Assembly: GCF_900176415.1 (NCBI RefSeq)
Contig: NZ_FWXO01000007.1
Location: 62,001 to 126,000, forward strand
Length of the DNA stretch: 64,000 nucleotides
Origin: Cellulophaga tyrosinoxydans
GTDB lineage: Bacteria; Bacteroidota; Bacteroidia; Flavobacteriales; Flavobacteriaceae
Reading direction: 5' to 3'
In this document: piece by piece, positions 16,841 to 25,071 of the stretch
Numbering within the stretch: the first letter of the stretch is position 1
How the letters are laid out: every line of letters begins with the position of its first letter
Program-made: the position numbers and the translations under genes
The notes under the pieces: model-generated
Told to the model about the DNA's origin: nothing
The model's input: the letters and a program-made list of their open reading frames with translations, nothing else
Databases searched by the model: none

Positions 16841-18067
16841 ATGAAGCTACATAGAAATTTGGTATTTGCCGTTGTTGATGCCTTAAACCTTATTTTTAAT
16901 GAAGAAGAATATGCTGATAAAGTAGTTCAAAAAGTACTTAAGTTCGATAAAAGATGGGGGGCTAGAGACCGTGGATTTATTGCGGAAACCACCTATGAAA
17001 TTGTTCGTTACAAGAGATTATATATAGAAATTGCAGAAGTAAAGGCGCCATTTTCCCGTCCAAATTTATTCAGAATATTTGCTGTTTGGGCTGTTTTAAG
17101 AGGCATAGAATTACCAGATTGGAAACAAATTGAGGCAGTACCTTCACGCAAAATCAAAGGTAGATTTGATGAATTATCTAAGATTAGAAAATTTAAAGAA
17201 TCTATACCAGATTGGATCGATGAAATAGGTGAAAAATCTCTGGGTGAAAAACGTTGGACTAAAGAAATACATGCCCTAAACGAGCAAGCAGAAGTTATTT
17301 TACGTGCCAATACTTTGAAAACTACCAAAGAAGAGTTACGCAAAAACCTACTGGAAAACGGAATTGATTGTGAGCCTATTCAAGGCTATAAAGATGCTTT
17401 AAAGCTTGTAGAACGTGCAAATGTCTTTACAACAGATGCATTCCAGAATGGCTTATTTGAAGTACAGGATGCCTCATCACAATTAGTAGCAGAATTTTTA
17501 GACGTAAAAATAGGACAAAGAGTTATAGATACTTGCGCAGGCGCAGGAGGAAAAACTTTACATATTGCTGCCTTAATGGAAAATAAAGGTCAGTTAATTG
17601 CCATGGATATTTATGAAAATAAGTTAAAAGAACTTAAACGTAGAGCAAAACGAAATGGTGCTTTTAACATTGAACCACGAGTTATAGATTCTACTAAAGT
17701 AATTAAAAAGCTATACGGCAAAGCAGATCGTATATTAATTGATGCGCCTTGTACAGGTTTAGGAGTTTTACGCCGAAATCCTGATGCAAAATGGAAGTTG
17801 CAACCAGAATTTTTAGATAAAATAAAAGCAACTCAGCAAGAGATTTTACGTAGCTATAGCAAAATGTTAAAACCAGAAGGTAAAATGGTTTACGCTACTT
17901 GTTCTATATTACCACAAGAAAATAACGATCAGGTAAAATCGTTCTTAGCTTCAGAAGAAGGCAAAGATTTTAAATTGGTAAAAGAAAACAAAATTTATGC
18001 TTCTGAGAGTGGTTATGATGGTTTTTACATGGCCTTATTAGAGAAATCGGCTGATAAAAAATCATAA
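16841..18067 (+). CDS. RsmB/NOP family class I SAM-dependent RNA methyltransferase (16S rRNA m5C)
   Basis: 408-residue m5C RNA methyltransferase, probably RsmB-like and acting on 16S rRNA C967. The N-terminal helical domain (about 1-140, NusB-like) is present, but the middle is somewhat different from E. coli RsmB. The catalytic domain has the SAM-binding DTCAGAGGKTLHIAA (D230 onwards), the DAPCTGLGVLRRNPDAKW motif (Cys304, the release Cys) and the YATCSILPQEN motif (nucleophile Cys354). The start is ATG 16841 with a -7 box 37 bases upstream. It is monocistronic as far as can be seen. Confidence 0.9.
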   Translation: MKLHRNLVFAVVDALNLIFNEEEYADKVVQKVLKFDKRWGARDRGFIAETTYEIVRYKRLYIEIAEVKAPFSRPNLFRIFAVWAVLRGIELPDWKQIEAVPSRKIKGRFDELSKIRKFKESIPDWIDEIGEKSLGEKRWTKEIHALNEQAEVILRANTLKTTKEELRKNLLENGIDCEPIQGYKDALKLVERANVFTTDAFQNGLFEVQDASSQLVAEFLDVKIGQRVIDTCAGAGGKTLHIAALMENKGQLIAMDIYENKLKELKRRAKRNGAFNIEPRVIDSTKVIKKLYGKADRILIDAPCTGLGVLRRNPDAKWKLQPEFLDKIKATQQEILRSYSKMLKPEGKMVYATCSILPQENNDQVKSFLASEEGKDFKLVKENKIYASESGYDGFYMALLEKSADKKS

Positions 18068-18142
18068 GAGCATTAAAAAAGTAATCAACAATTCTTCGAA
18101 AATCTGTTAACTTTTATAGAAAAAAAATCCCTCAAAAAAATG

Positions 18143-18150
18143 TAAATTTG
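18143..18150 (+). promoter_or_regulatory. -7 element upstream of purL
   Basis: TAAATTTG matches TAnnTTTG, 33 bases before the purL ATG. The upstream 70 bases are A/T-rich without a clear -33 TTG, and no purine riboswitch-like fold is evident. Confidence 0.45.
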
Positions 18151-18182
18151 TGCTTTCTTAAAACGAACAATCTAGAACGCAC

Positions 18183-21100
18183 ATGATTCACTTTTTCGGG
18201 GATAGCACCAGTAAAGTTTTTGCAGTACAAACCAAAAACGAACTTTCAGACTCAACTATTTCAAAATTATCGTGGTTGTTTGGCAACCAACCTAAAATAA
18301 ACGCGGCGTCTCTTGACGCCTTTTTTGTTGGTCCACGCGCTGCAATGATTACACCTTGGAGCACCAATGCTACTGAGATTACTCAAAATATGGGTGTTGA
18401 TGGCATCATCAGAATTGAAGAGTTTATTGCTACAACAGAGAGCGCCAAAGATTTTGACCCTATGCTCTCTCAAAAGTTTAATGGTTTACATCAAGATATT
18501 TTTACTGTTGCTGTTACACCAAAACCTATTCTTGAAATTGATGACATTGCTGCATATAACCAAAAAGAAGGTTTAGCCTTAAACGAAGAAGAAGTTGATT
18601 ATTTAAACCAATTATCAAAAAAAATTGGTAGAAAACTTACCGATTCAGAGGTTTTTGGTTTTAGTCAAGTTAATTCGGAACACTGCCGCCATAAAATTTT
18701 CAATGGCACTTTTGTGATTGACGGCCAAGAAATGCCAACTTCTTTATTTAAACTTATAAAGAAAACATCGCAAGAAAATCATAACGATATTGTTTCTGCT
18801 TACAAAGACAATGTGGCCTTTGTAAAAGGACCAAAAGTGGTACAGTTTGCACCAAAAAGTGCAGATAAACCAGATTTCTATGAAGAAAAAGACTTTGAAT
18901 CTGTTATTTCATTAAAAGCAGAAACACATAATTTTCCAACAACTGTAGAGCCGTTTAATGGTGCTGCTACTGGAGCTGGTGGCGAAATTAGAGATAGATT
19001 AGCTGGTGGAAAAGGCTCTCTGCCTTTAGCAGGGACTGCAGTGTATATGACCGCATACTCTCGTTTAGAAAATGGCCGTAAATGGGAAAACGACATGCCA
19101 GAACGCCAATGGTTATACCAAACACCAATGGATATTTTAATAAAAGCATCAAACGGAGCGTCTGATTTTGGAAATAAATTTGGTCAACCCCTTATTTCAG
19201 GTTCTGTATTGACATTTGAACATACCGAAGATGATCGTAGATTGGCGTATGACAAAGTAATCATGCAGGCTGGTGGTATTGGCTACGGCAAAGCAAACCA
19301 AGCCATAAAAGATAAACCTGAAACTGGAGATAAAATTGTTATTCTAGGTGGCGATAATTACCGAATTGGAATGGGTGGAGCTGCCGTTTCAAGTGCTGAT
19401 ACTGGCGAGTTTAGCGCTGCTATTGAATTAAATGCGGTACAACGCTCAAACCCTGAAATGCAAAAACGTGCTGCAAATGCGGTTCGAGGTATGGTGGAGA
19501 GCGATAAAAATTCTATTGTTTCTATTCATGATCACGGTGCAGGCGGACATCTAAATTGTTTATCCGAATTGGTAGAAGAAACAGGTGGGAAAATAGATTT
19601 AGACAAACTTCCAGTAGGTGACCCAACGCTTTCTGCTAAAGAAATTATTGGTAATGAATCTCAGGAGCGTATGGGATTAGTAATTGGTAAAACCGATGTT
19701 GACTTGTTAAAGCGCATTGCAGATCGTGAGCGTTCTCCTATGTATGAAGTTGGTGATGTAACCGGAGATCATAGATTTACTTTTGAATCTAAGAACACAG
19801 GGGGAAAACCAATGGATATGGCTCTTGAAGACATGTTCGGAAGTTCACCAAAAACGATTATGACAGATAAAACTGTTGCGAGAAATTATGATAATCCACA
19901 GTATTCGTTGGAGTTTTTTCATGATTATTTAGATCAAGTTTTGCAACTAGAAGCTGTTGCAAGTAAAGACTGGCTAACCAATAAAGTAGATCGTTGTGTG
20001 GGTGGTAAAGTTGCCAAACAACAATGTGCCGGACCCTTACAATTACCCCTAAACAATTGTGGTGTAATGGCCTTAGATTACAAAGGAAAAGAAGGGATTG
20101 CCACTTCAATTGGTCACTCCCCTATTTCTGGATTAATTGATCCTGCCGCAGGGAGCAAAAATAGTATTGCCGAAGCACTTACAAATATTATTTGGGCACC
20201 ATTGAAAGACGGATTAAAATCTGTTTCCTTATCTGCAAACTGGATGTGGCCTTGTAAAAATGAAGGTGAAGATGCACGTTTGTACCAAGCAGTACAAGCC
20301 GTATCCGATTTTTCAATTGAATTAGGAATAAATGTTCCAACCGGAAAGGATTCCCTTTCTATGAAACAAAAATATAAAGATGGTGATGTCATCTCTCCAG
20401 GAACCGTAATTATTTCGGCCGCAGGAAATTGTAATGATATCACAAAAGTTGTTGAGCCCGTTTTACAGAAAAATGGAGGAGCTATCTATTACATTAACCT
20501 TTCAAAAGATGCTTATAAATTAGGTGGATCTTCATTTGCTCAGGTTATGAATAAAATAGGTAATGAAGCTCCAACCGTAACCGATGCTGCATACTTAAAA
20601 AATACTTTCAATACTATTCAAACGTTAATTAAAGAAGGACAAATAGTTGCAGGTCATGATGTTGCGTCTGGTGGACTCATCACTACCTTATTAGAAATGT
20701 GCTTTGCAGATGTAAATTTGGGTGCTAATTTAAACTTATCTAATTTAGGTGAATCAGATACTATTAAATTATTATTTTCTGAAAATGCCGGTATTGTTTT
20801 TCAAGCAAAAGACAATACCAAATTAGAACAAGTTTTAAGTGATGCTAAAATTGATTTTAAGAAAATTGGATCTGTAACCACTAAAAGCATGTTAACCATT
20901 AAAAATGGTGGCATGGAAATGGGCTTAAACATTTCTTCATTACGTGATACTTGGTTTAAAACTTCCTATTTGTTAGATTCTAAACAAACAGCAAATGGTT
21001 TAGCCAAAGACCGATTTGATAATTATAAAAAGCAACCTTTAAATTATATTTTCCCAGTTGGGTTTGAAGGAAAGCTACCAAAAATCGAAGGAAAAAGGCC

Positions 21101-21842
21101 AAAAGCTGCTATTTTAAGAGAAAAAGGAAGTAATTCTGAACGTGAAATGGCAAATGCTATGTATTTAGCCGGCTTTGATGTAAAAGACGTTCATATGACC
21201 GATTTAATTTCGGGTCGTGAATCTTTAGAAGACATACAGTTTATAGGCGCTGTTGGCGGTTTCTCTAATTCTGATGTATTAGGCAGTGCAAAAGGTTGGG
21301 CTGGAGCCTTTAAATACAATGAAAAGGCCAATGCTGCCTTAAAAAATTTCTTTGCAAGACCAGATACATTATCTGTTGGGATTTGCAATGGTTGTCAATT
21401 ATTTATGGAGTTAGATCTTATCAATCCTGAACACCATACGCATGGTAAAATGACGTATAACAACTCGCATAAACACGAAAGTAATTTTACATCAGTAGAA
21501 ATTCAGAAAAACAATTCTGTTATGCTTTCCTCATTAGAAGGATTAAAACTTGGGGTATGGATTTCTCATGGAGAAGGAAAATTTAACTTACCACTTGCAG
21601 AATCTGACTATGCTATAGTTGCAAAATACGGTTTTGAAGGATATCCTGCTAACCCTAATGGCAGTGATTATAATACGGCTATGCTTTGTGATAAAACAGG
21701 CAGACATTTAGTGACCATGCCACATTTTGAGCGTTCTACTTTCCCTTGGAACTGGGCATACTATCCATCAGACAGAAATGATGAAGTTTCTCCATGGCTA
21801 CAAGCATTTGTTAATGCACGCCTTTGGATTGAGAAACAATAA
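18183..21842 (+). CDS. purL: Phosphoribosylformylglycinamidine synthase, large single-chain type
   Basis: Fourth step of de novo purine synthesis: FGAR + glutamine + ATP give FGAM. The 1219-residue single-chain form fuses the linker, synthetase and glutaminase domains. Visible are FSQVNSEHCRHKIFNG (substrate-binding), ETHNFPTTVEPFNGAATGAG and IHDHGAGGHLNCLSELV (ATP site), and the C-terminal glutamine amidotransferase with GICNGCQLF (nucleophile Cys1071) and PHFERSTFPW (His1181). Length is slightly below the E. coli enzyme (1295). It is a single gene ending in a terminator, and no other pur gene lies in the window. Confidence 0.97.
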   Translation: MIHFFGDSTSKVFAVQTKNELSDSTISKLSWLFGNQPKINAASLDAFFVGPRAAMITPWSTNATEITQNMGVDGIIRIEEFIATTESAKDFDPMLSQKFNGLHQDIFTVAVTPKPILEIDDIAAYNQKEGLALNEEEVDYLNQLSKKIGRKLTDSEVFGFSQVNSEHCRHKIFNGTFVIDGQEMPTSLFKLIKKTSQENHNDIVSAYKDNVAFVKGPKVVQFAPKSADKPDFYEEKDFESVISLKAETHNFPTTVEPFNGAATGAGGEIRDRLAGGKGSLPLAGTAVYMTAYSRLENGRKWENDMPERQWLYQTPMDILIKASNGASDFGNKFGQPLISGSVLTFEHTEDDRRLAYDKVIMQAGGIGYGKANQAIKDKPETGDKIVILGGDNYRIGMGGAAVSSADTGEFSAAIELNAVQRSNPEMQKRAANAVRGMVESDKNSIVSIHDHGAGGHLNCLSELVEETGGKIDLDKLPVGDPTLSAKEIIGNESQERMGLVIGKTDVDLLKRIADRERSPMYEVGDVTGDHRFTFESKNTGGKPMDMALEDMFGSSPKTIMTDKTVARNYDNPQYSLEFFHDYLDQVLQLEAVASKDWLTNKVDRCVGGKVAKQQCAGPLQLPLNNCGVMALDYKGKEGIATSIGHSPISGLIDPAAGSKNSIAEALTNIIWAPLKDGLKSVSLSANWMWPCKNEGEDARLYQAVQAVSDFSIELGINVPTGKDSLSMKQKYKDGDVISPGTVIISAAGNCNDITKVVEPVLQKNGGAIYYINLSKDAYKLGGSSFAQVMNKIGNEAPTVTDAAYLKNTFNTIQTLIKEGQIVAGHDVASGGLITTLLEMCFADVNLGANLNLSNLGESDTIKLLFSENAGIVFQAKDNTKLEQVLSDAKIDFKKIGSVTTKSMLTIKNGGMEMGLNISSLRDTWFKTSYLLDSKQTANGLAKDRFDNYKKQPLNYIFPVGFEGKLPKIEGKRPKAAILREKGSNSEREMANAMYLAGFDVKDVHMTDLISGRESLEDIQFIGAVGGFSNSDVLGSAKGWAGAFKYNEKANAALKNFFARPDTLSVGICNGCQLFMELDLINPEHHTHGKMTYNNSHKHESNFTSVEIQKNNSVMLSSLEGLKLGVWISHGEGKFNLPLAESDYAIVAKYGFEGYPANPNGSDYNTAMLCDKTGRHLVTMPHFERSTFPWNWAYYPSDRNDEVSPWLQAFVNARLWIEKQ

Positions 21843-21859
21843 TCTTTAGACATAAAACA

Positions 21860-21890
21860 AAAAGTCCATTTGGTTTACAAATGGACTTTT
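21860..21890. terminator. Bidirectional terminator
   Basis: Perfect 12-bp stem AAAAGTCCATTT / AAATGGACTTTT (21860-21871, 21879-21890), loop GGTTTAC, between the convergent purL and STAS genes; A/T runs at the stem base serve both directions. Confidence 0.85.
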
Positions 21891-21913
21891 ACGTTCAAAT
21901 TAAAATAAAACTC

Positions 21914-22186
21914 TTACCTCGTAGCTCTGAATTCGTTATAAATATCTTTACACCCGTAACCTATAATTGAAAACGATTTTCCAATTAAAAATGCTTTTTT
22001 GTATAAACTTCGCAAAGCTTTAATACCTGCCTTGTCGATACTCGAAATCTGATTTACATCTAAGGTTACACTTTTTAATTGCAATAAACGCTGTTCCAAT
22101 TGGGACTGAAAAATAGCTACCGTTTTATGATTGATATTTCCAACCACTTTAAACGTTCCATTCTTCTCAAAAATTTGTAGTTCCAT
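21914..22186 (-). CDS. STAS-domain protein lacking the phosphorylatable serine
   Basis: 90-residue single STAS domain of the SpoIIAA-like (anti-anti-sigma or MlaB-like) shape: strands MELQIFEKNGTFKVVGNI, the helix NHKTVAIFQSQLEQRLLQ, and VTLDVNQISSIDKAGIKAL. The position normally occupied by the D-S-S-G phosphoserine motif reads D51-K52-A53-G54, so it lacks the serine used in partner-switching; it cannot be phosphorylated there in the standard way. Its partner is unknown; it has no adjacent kinase or sigma gene. The start is ATG 22186-22184; it is 31 bases from the T9SS protein gene stop at 22218 (same strand). Confidence 0.82.
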   Translation of the reverse strand: MELQIFEKNGTFKVVGNINHKTVAIFQSQLEQRLLQLKSVTLDVNQISSIDKAGIKALRSLYKKAFLIGKSFSIIGYGCKDIYNEFRATR

Positions 22187-22217
22187 ACAAGTTTGCTTTT
22201 TCTTAATGAATTGTTCC

Positions 22218-24818
22218 TTATTGCACCATTATTTTACCACTCCAAATTTGCTCTCGAGTAGTTAATTTATAGAAATAAACGCCTGGATTTAAATCTTTAC
22301 GCGCAATAGACACAACATTCTGCCCTACATCACTTGTGCCTTGTATGGTATGATTACCCAATATCATTCCATTTATAGTAAATAACTCGAGGGTGAATGC
22401 TCCCCTAATTTTAGCTGTAAAATATAAGTTAGTTGTAGAAATAAGTGGGTTTGGATATACCAAAGCTTTCGTATTTGTTTCCTCTTCTACAATAGGTTCT
22501 TCCTCAATTTCTGATCTATTATTAAAATCAATATCTGTTAAAAACAGTTCCTTTTCTTGTACTGAGCTATCAGTTGAAGGCATATTAAAAAGAATCACTT
22601 TTATATCGGTGAAGTCCGCAGCAATATTAGAATCATTTTTAAAGTCTGATGAAAGTATATTAAATTCTTGATTTTCTTGAGAGAGTTCTACTCTCGCAGT
22701 ATAATAAGCTCCATCACCTTTAACTAATTTTACATCTAATGCGCCAGTACCGGATGCATGGAACGTTAATTTTTCATAGGCAGATAAGTCCACAGCCTTA
22801 AAACGTGGCGTTAATGCTCTGTAAACCCCTATATAATTAGAGGTTGTACCTTGAATGTGTACATTTCGCTCAATTCTATAACCACTATATTCATACATTC
22901 CTTCATTTTGCAATACTTCATAGTTGGTTGTACTGGTGTTTTCAGCAGAATCATCTAATCCCCAAGGGGCATCGGCCACGAATAAATCATCTGGTGTGTC
23001 ACCCTTTTCATTCTGAATTCTAAATCCAAAATCGAAAATAGCACCTGTTTCTACAGCTAAAGACTCCACTTTTCCATCGATAGGCGTAGTTATACTCAAG
23101 GTATTTGTACCGCTTGTTTCCGTTACTTTCATTCCTCCATTCATAGAAATAGAAGTACTGTAATTATTGTTTACAATGTTTAAATTGATTTTTCCTTTGT
23201 CATAACTTGCGCTCCGCACAAATACAGGTGGTGGCGTAGAACTGAAATAATCAGCTATAGCACCATTAACTTCTAGTAAGTTTAAAATTTCATCACCCAA
23301 TTTTAATAAATCATCAACAGAGTTGGACCATATTTGAAAATTGTAATAAGATGTATTTGGAGCATAAGCATCAATATTCCAATGCGATTCTAAAACAAAA
23401 TCATCATTTTCATTTACACGTGCCGAAAAAGTCAAAGCAAATTCAATGCTTCCATCCGCTTGTTTAATTATAGATTTAATAAAATCTTTTTCACGCAATT
23501 GAATGGTTGATACGGATAGTAATTCTGCACCTAAAAATCGGTCACAAATAAACTTACTATGCTCATAAACACTATTATCAGTCTTAATCACCATTAATGC
23601 ACTAATAGTTTCGGTGTCTTTTAAATAATCTACAGAGAAAATATCCGAGGCATTTGTAAGTGCCAATAAATCTGCGGGAGATGATTCAATAGTAGAAGTT
23701 TCGCCAATTATTCCTAATGGAACAAGCGTATTTAATGGAATTTCTTTACTGGTATAGCTTCCTTTTCTTTTATAGCCAAAACCTTTCTTAATGGTTTTTG
23801 CAGTACGCTTATCAAACTTATAATTGGTACTTGCTCTTTCAAAATTACGCTTATTAATTAAATTAGATAATCTGTCATTACTTTCTAAACCACCATCATT
23901 GGCGCCAGAAGTTTCAGTAATTACAGGACATAAACTTATTCCTGAACAGGCTGGATCATCACAATCTACCAATCCATCACCATCATCATCTAAACCATTA
24001 ATACAGTCTTCTTGAGGTACAGGTGCTGTTGGACAGCGAGCACCATCATTACTAGCACTTGCCGGCCCGAATGCAAATATATTTGAGATTATTACATTTG
24101 CACCTGCCAATTGTACATTGTTTATTTTATATATAGATCCTGTTTGATTGGCCGATATGTAAAAATTTCCATCTAAGTCAAAATACACAGCGCCATAGGT
24201 ATAGTTTAAACCAGCAAGTATGGGCACTTCCCCAAGATCCTCAACAGCTCCTGTTTCAGCTGTTATTCTATATAAATGATTAGATCCTTTTTCGACAGCA
24301 TAAAGCTTACCATCTACAGCATTAAAGGCCCAATCGTGAATACTAATATTGGCACTTAGCGTAAATGAGCCTACAAATTCTAAATAATTATTAGACTCCG
24401 GATTTAAATCAATAGCATAATACGTAGACCCGCCTGCACGTAGATAGTACATACCATCAATAGAAATATCGCCAACATATTTATTATTAGTATCTGGCAA
24501 ATTAGCAATAGTAAAGATTTCTGGAACAAAATCTTTACCAATACGAACAATGGATGAAGATGGGGATGATAAATAACCCCAGATATAACCATCTGCCGAA
24601 TTGTAAGCTGCCGCATTAATGCTACCAGGAGTAATATCCTCAGCTACCATATAGGATCCACCTGATGCTAAATCAACAGCATAAATATCATTATATTGAA
24701 AAAGGTAGGCATTAAAATCGCATTGAAATGGTTCTGATTGACCAAATACTATTATAGATTGTAATGCAATTACAAGCGTTAATAGTAATTTTTGTTTAAA
24801 AAAGTAGCTTTTCTTCAT
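22218..24818 (-). CDS. T9SS-secreted surface protein with NHL-like beta-propeller and type A sorting domain
   Basis: 866-residue protein from ATG 24818 (MKKSYFFKQKLLLTLVIALQ, signal peptide cleaved after about FGQ); an upstream in-frame ATG at 24854 would mask this signal. The N-terminal part (about 30-260) resembles a DUF6923/NHL-type propeller with repeated KLYAVEKGSNHLYRI-like blades. It continues with an Asp-rich Ca-binding loop (EDCINGLDDDGDGLVDCDDP). A central region has a cluster with K-R-rich residues, and the end is a T9SS type A sorting domain (VYPNPLISTTNLYFTAKIRG, ..., GVYFYKLTTREQIWSGKIMV). It is exported by Sec and then by the type IX system to the cell surface or medium. The biological ligand is unknown. 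Confidence 0.88.
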   Translation of the reverse strand: MKKSYFFKQKLLLTLVIALQSIIVFGQSEPFQCDFNAYLFQYNDIYAVDLASGGSYMVAEDITPGSINAAAYNSADGYIWGYLSSPSSSIVRIGKDFVPEIFTIANLPDTNNKYVGDISIDGMYYLRAGGSTYYAIDLNPESNNYLEFVGSFTLSANISIHDWAFNAVDGKLYAVEKGSNHLYRITAETGAVEDLGEVPILAGLNYTYGAVYFDLDGNFYISANQTGSIYKINNVQLAGANVIISNIFAFGPASASNDGARCPTAPVPQEDCINGLDDDGDGLVDCDDPACSGISLCPVITETSGANDGGLESNDRLSNLINKRNFERASTNYKFDKRTAKTIKKGFGYKRKGSYTSKEIPLNTLVPLGIIGETSTIESSPADLLALTNASDIFSVDYLKDTETISALMVIKTDNSVYEHSKFICDRFLGAELLSVSTIQLREKDFIKSIIKQADGSIEFALTFSARVNENDDFVLESHWNIDAYAPNTSYYNFQIWSNSVDDLLKLGDEILNLLEVNGAIADYFSSTPPPVFVRSASYDKGKINLNIVNNNYSTSISMNGGMKVTETSGTNTLSITTPIDGKVESLAVETGAIFDFGFRIQNEKGDTPDDLFVADAPWGLDDSAENTSTTNYEVLQNEGMYEYSGYRIERNVHIQGTTSNYIGVYRALTPRFKAVDLSAYEKLTFHASGTGALDVKLVKGDGAYYTARVELSQENQEFNILSSDFKNDSNIAADFTDIKVILFNMPSTDSSVQEKELFLTDIDFNNRSEIEEEPIVEEETNTKALVYPNPLISTTNLYFTAKIRGAFTLELFTINGMILGNHTIQGTSDVGQNVVSIARKDLNPGVYFYKLTTREQIWSGKIMVQ

Positions 24819-24853
24819 CGATTTGGGATTTGAAATAATATTTTCATCAGACA

Positions 24854-24861
24854 CAAATATA
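24854..24861 (-). promoter_or_regulatory. -7 element of the T9SS protein gene (minus strand)
   Basis: Minus-strand TATATTTG matches TAnnTTTG, 36 bases before the ATG at 24818. It is paired with the plus-strand TACATTTG at 24886-24893 in a divergent promoter region. Confidence 0.5.
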
Positions 24862-24885
24862 GGACCTAATTATAAAGAATTTTCC

Positions 24886-24893
24886 TACATTTG
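24886..24893 (+). promoter_or_regulatory. -7 element in the fadD upstream region
   Basis: TACATTTG matches TAnnTTTG. If used, the fadD messenger would have a leader of about 170 bases. A second, weaker match (TTATTTTG near 25041) lies closer to the gene, so the real start is uncertain. Confidence 0.35.
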
Positions 24894-25071
24894 GATTAAT
24901 GAATAGTATAACTCGTTTATTTGCAGATTATTGTAGACGAATAGAAAAAATATTAAACTTAAGTAATTCTCCATTTTCAAAAAATTCGCAATTTTTATAC
25001 ATTATTTCTATCAATCTCATTTTAGAATACCCTTTTTTTCTTATTTTGCGAATCCAATTCAGAAATTTATT

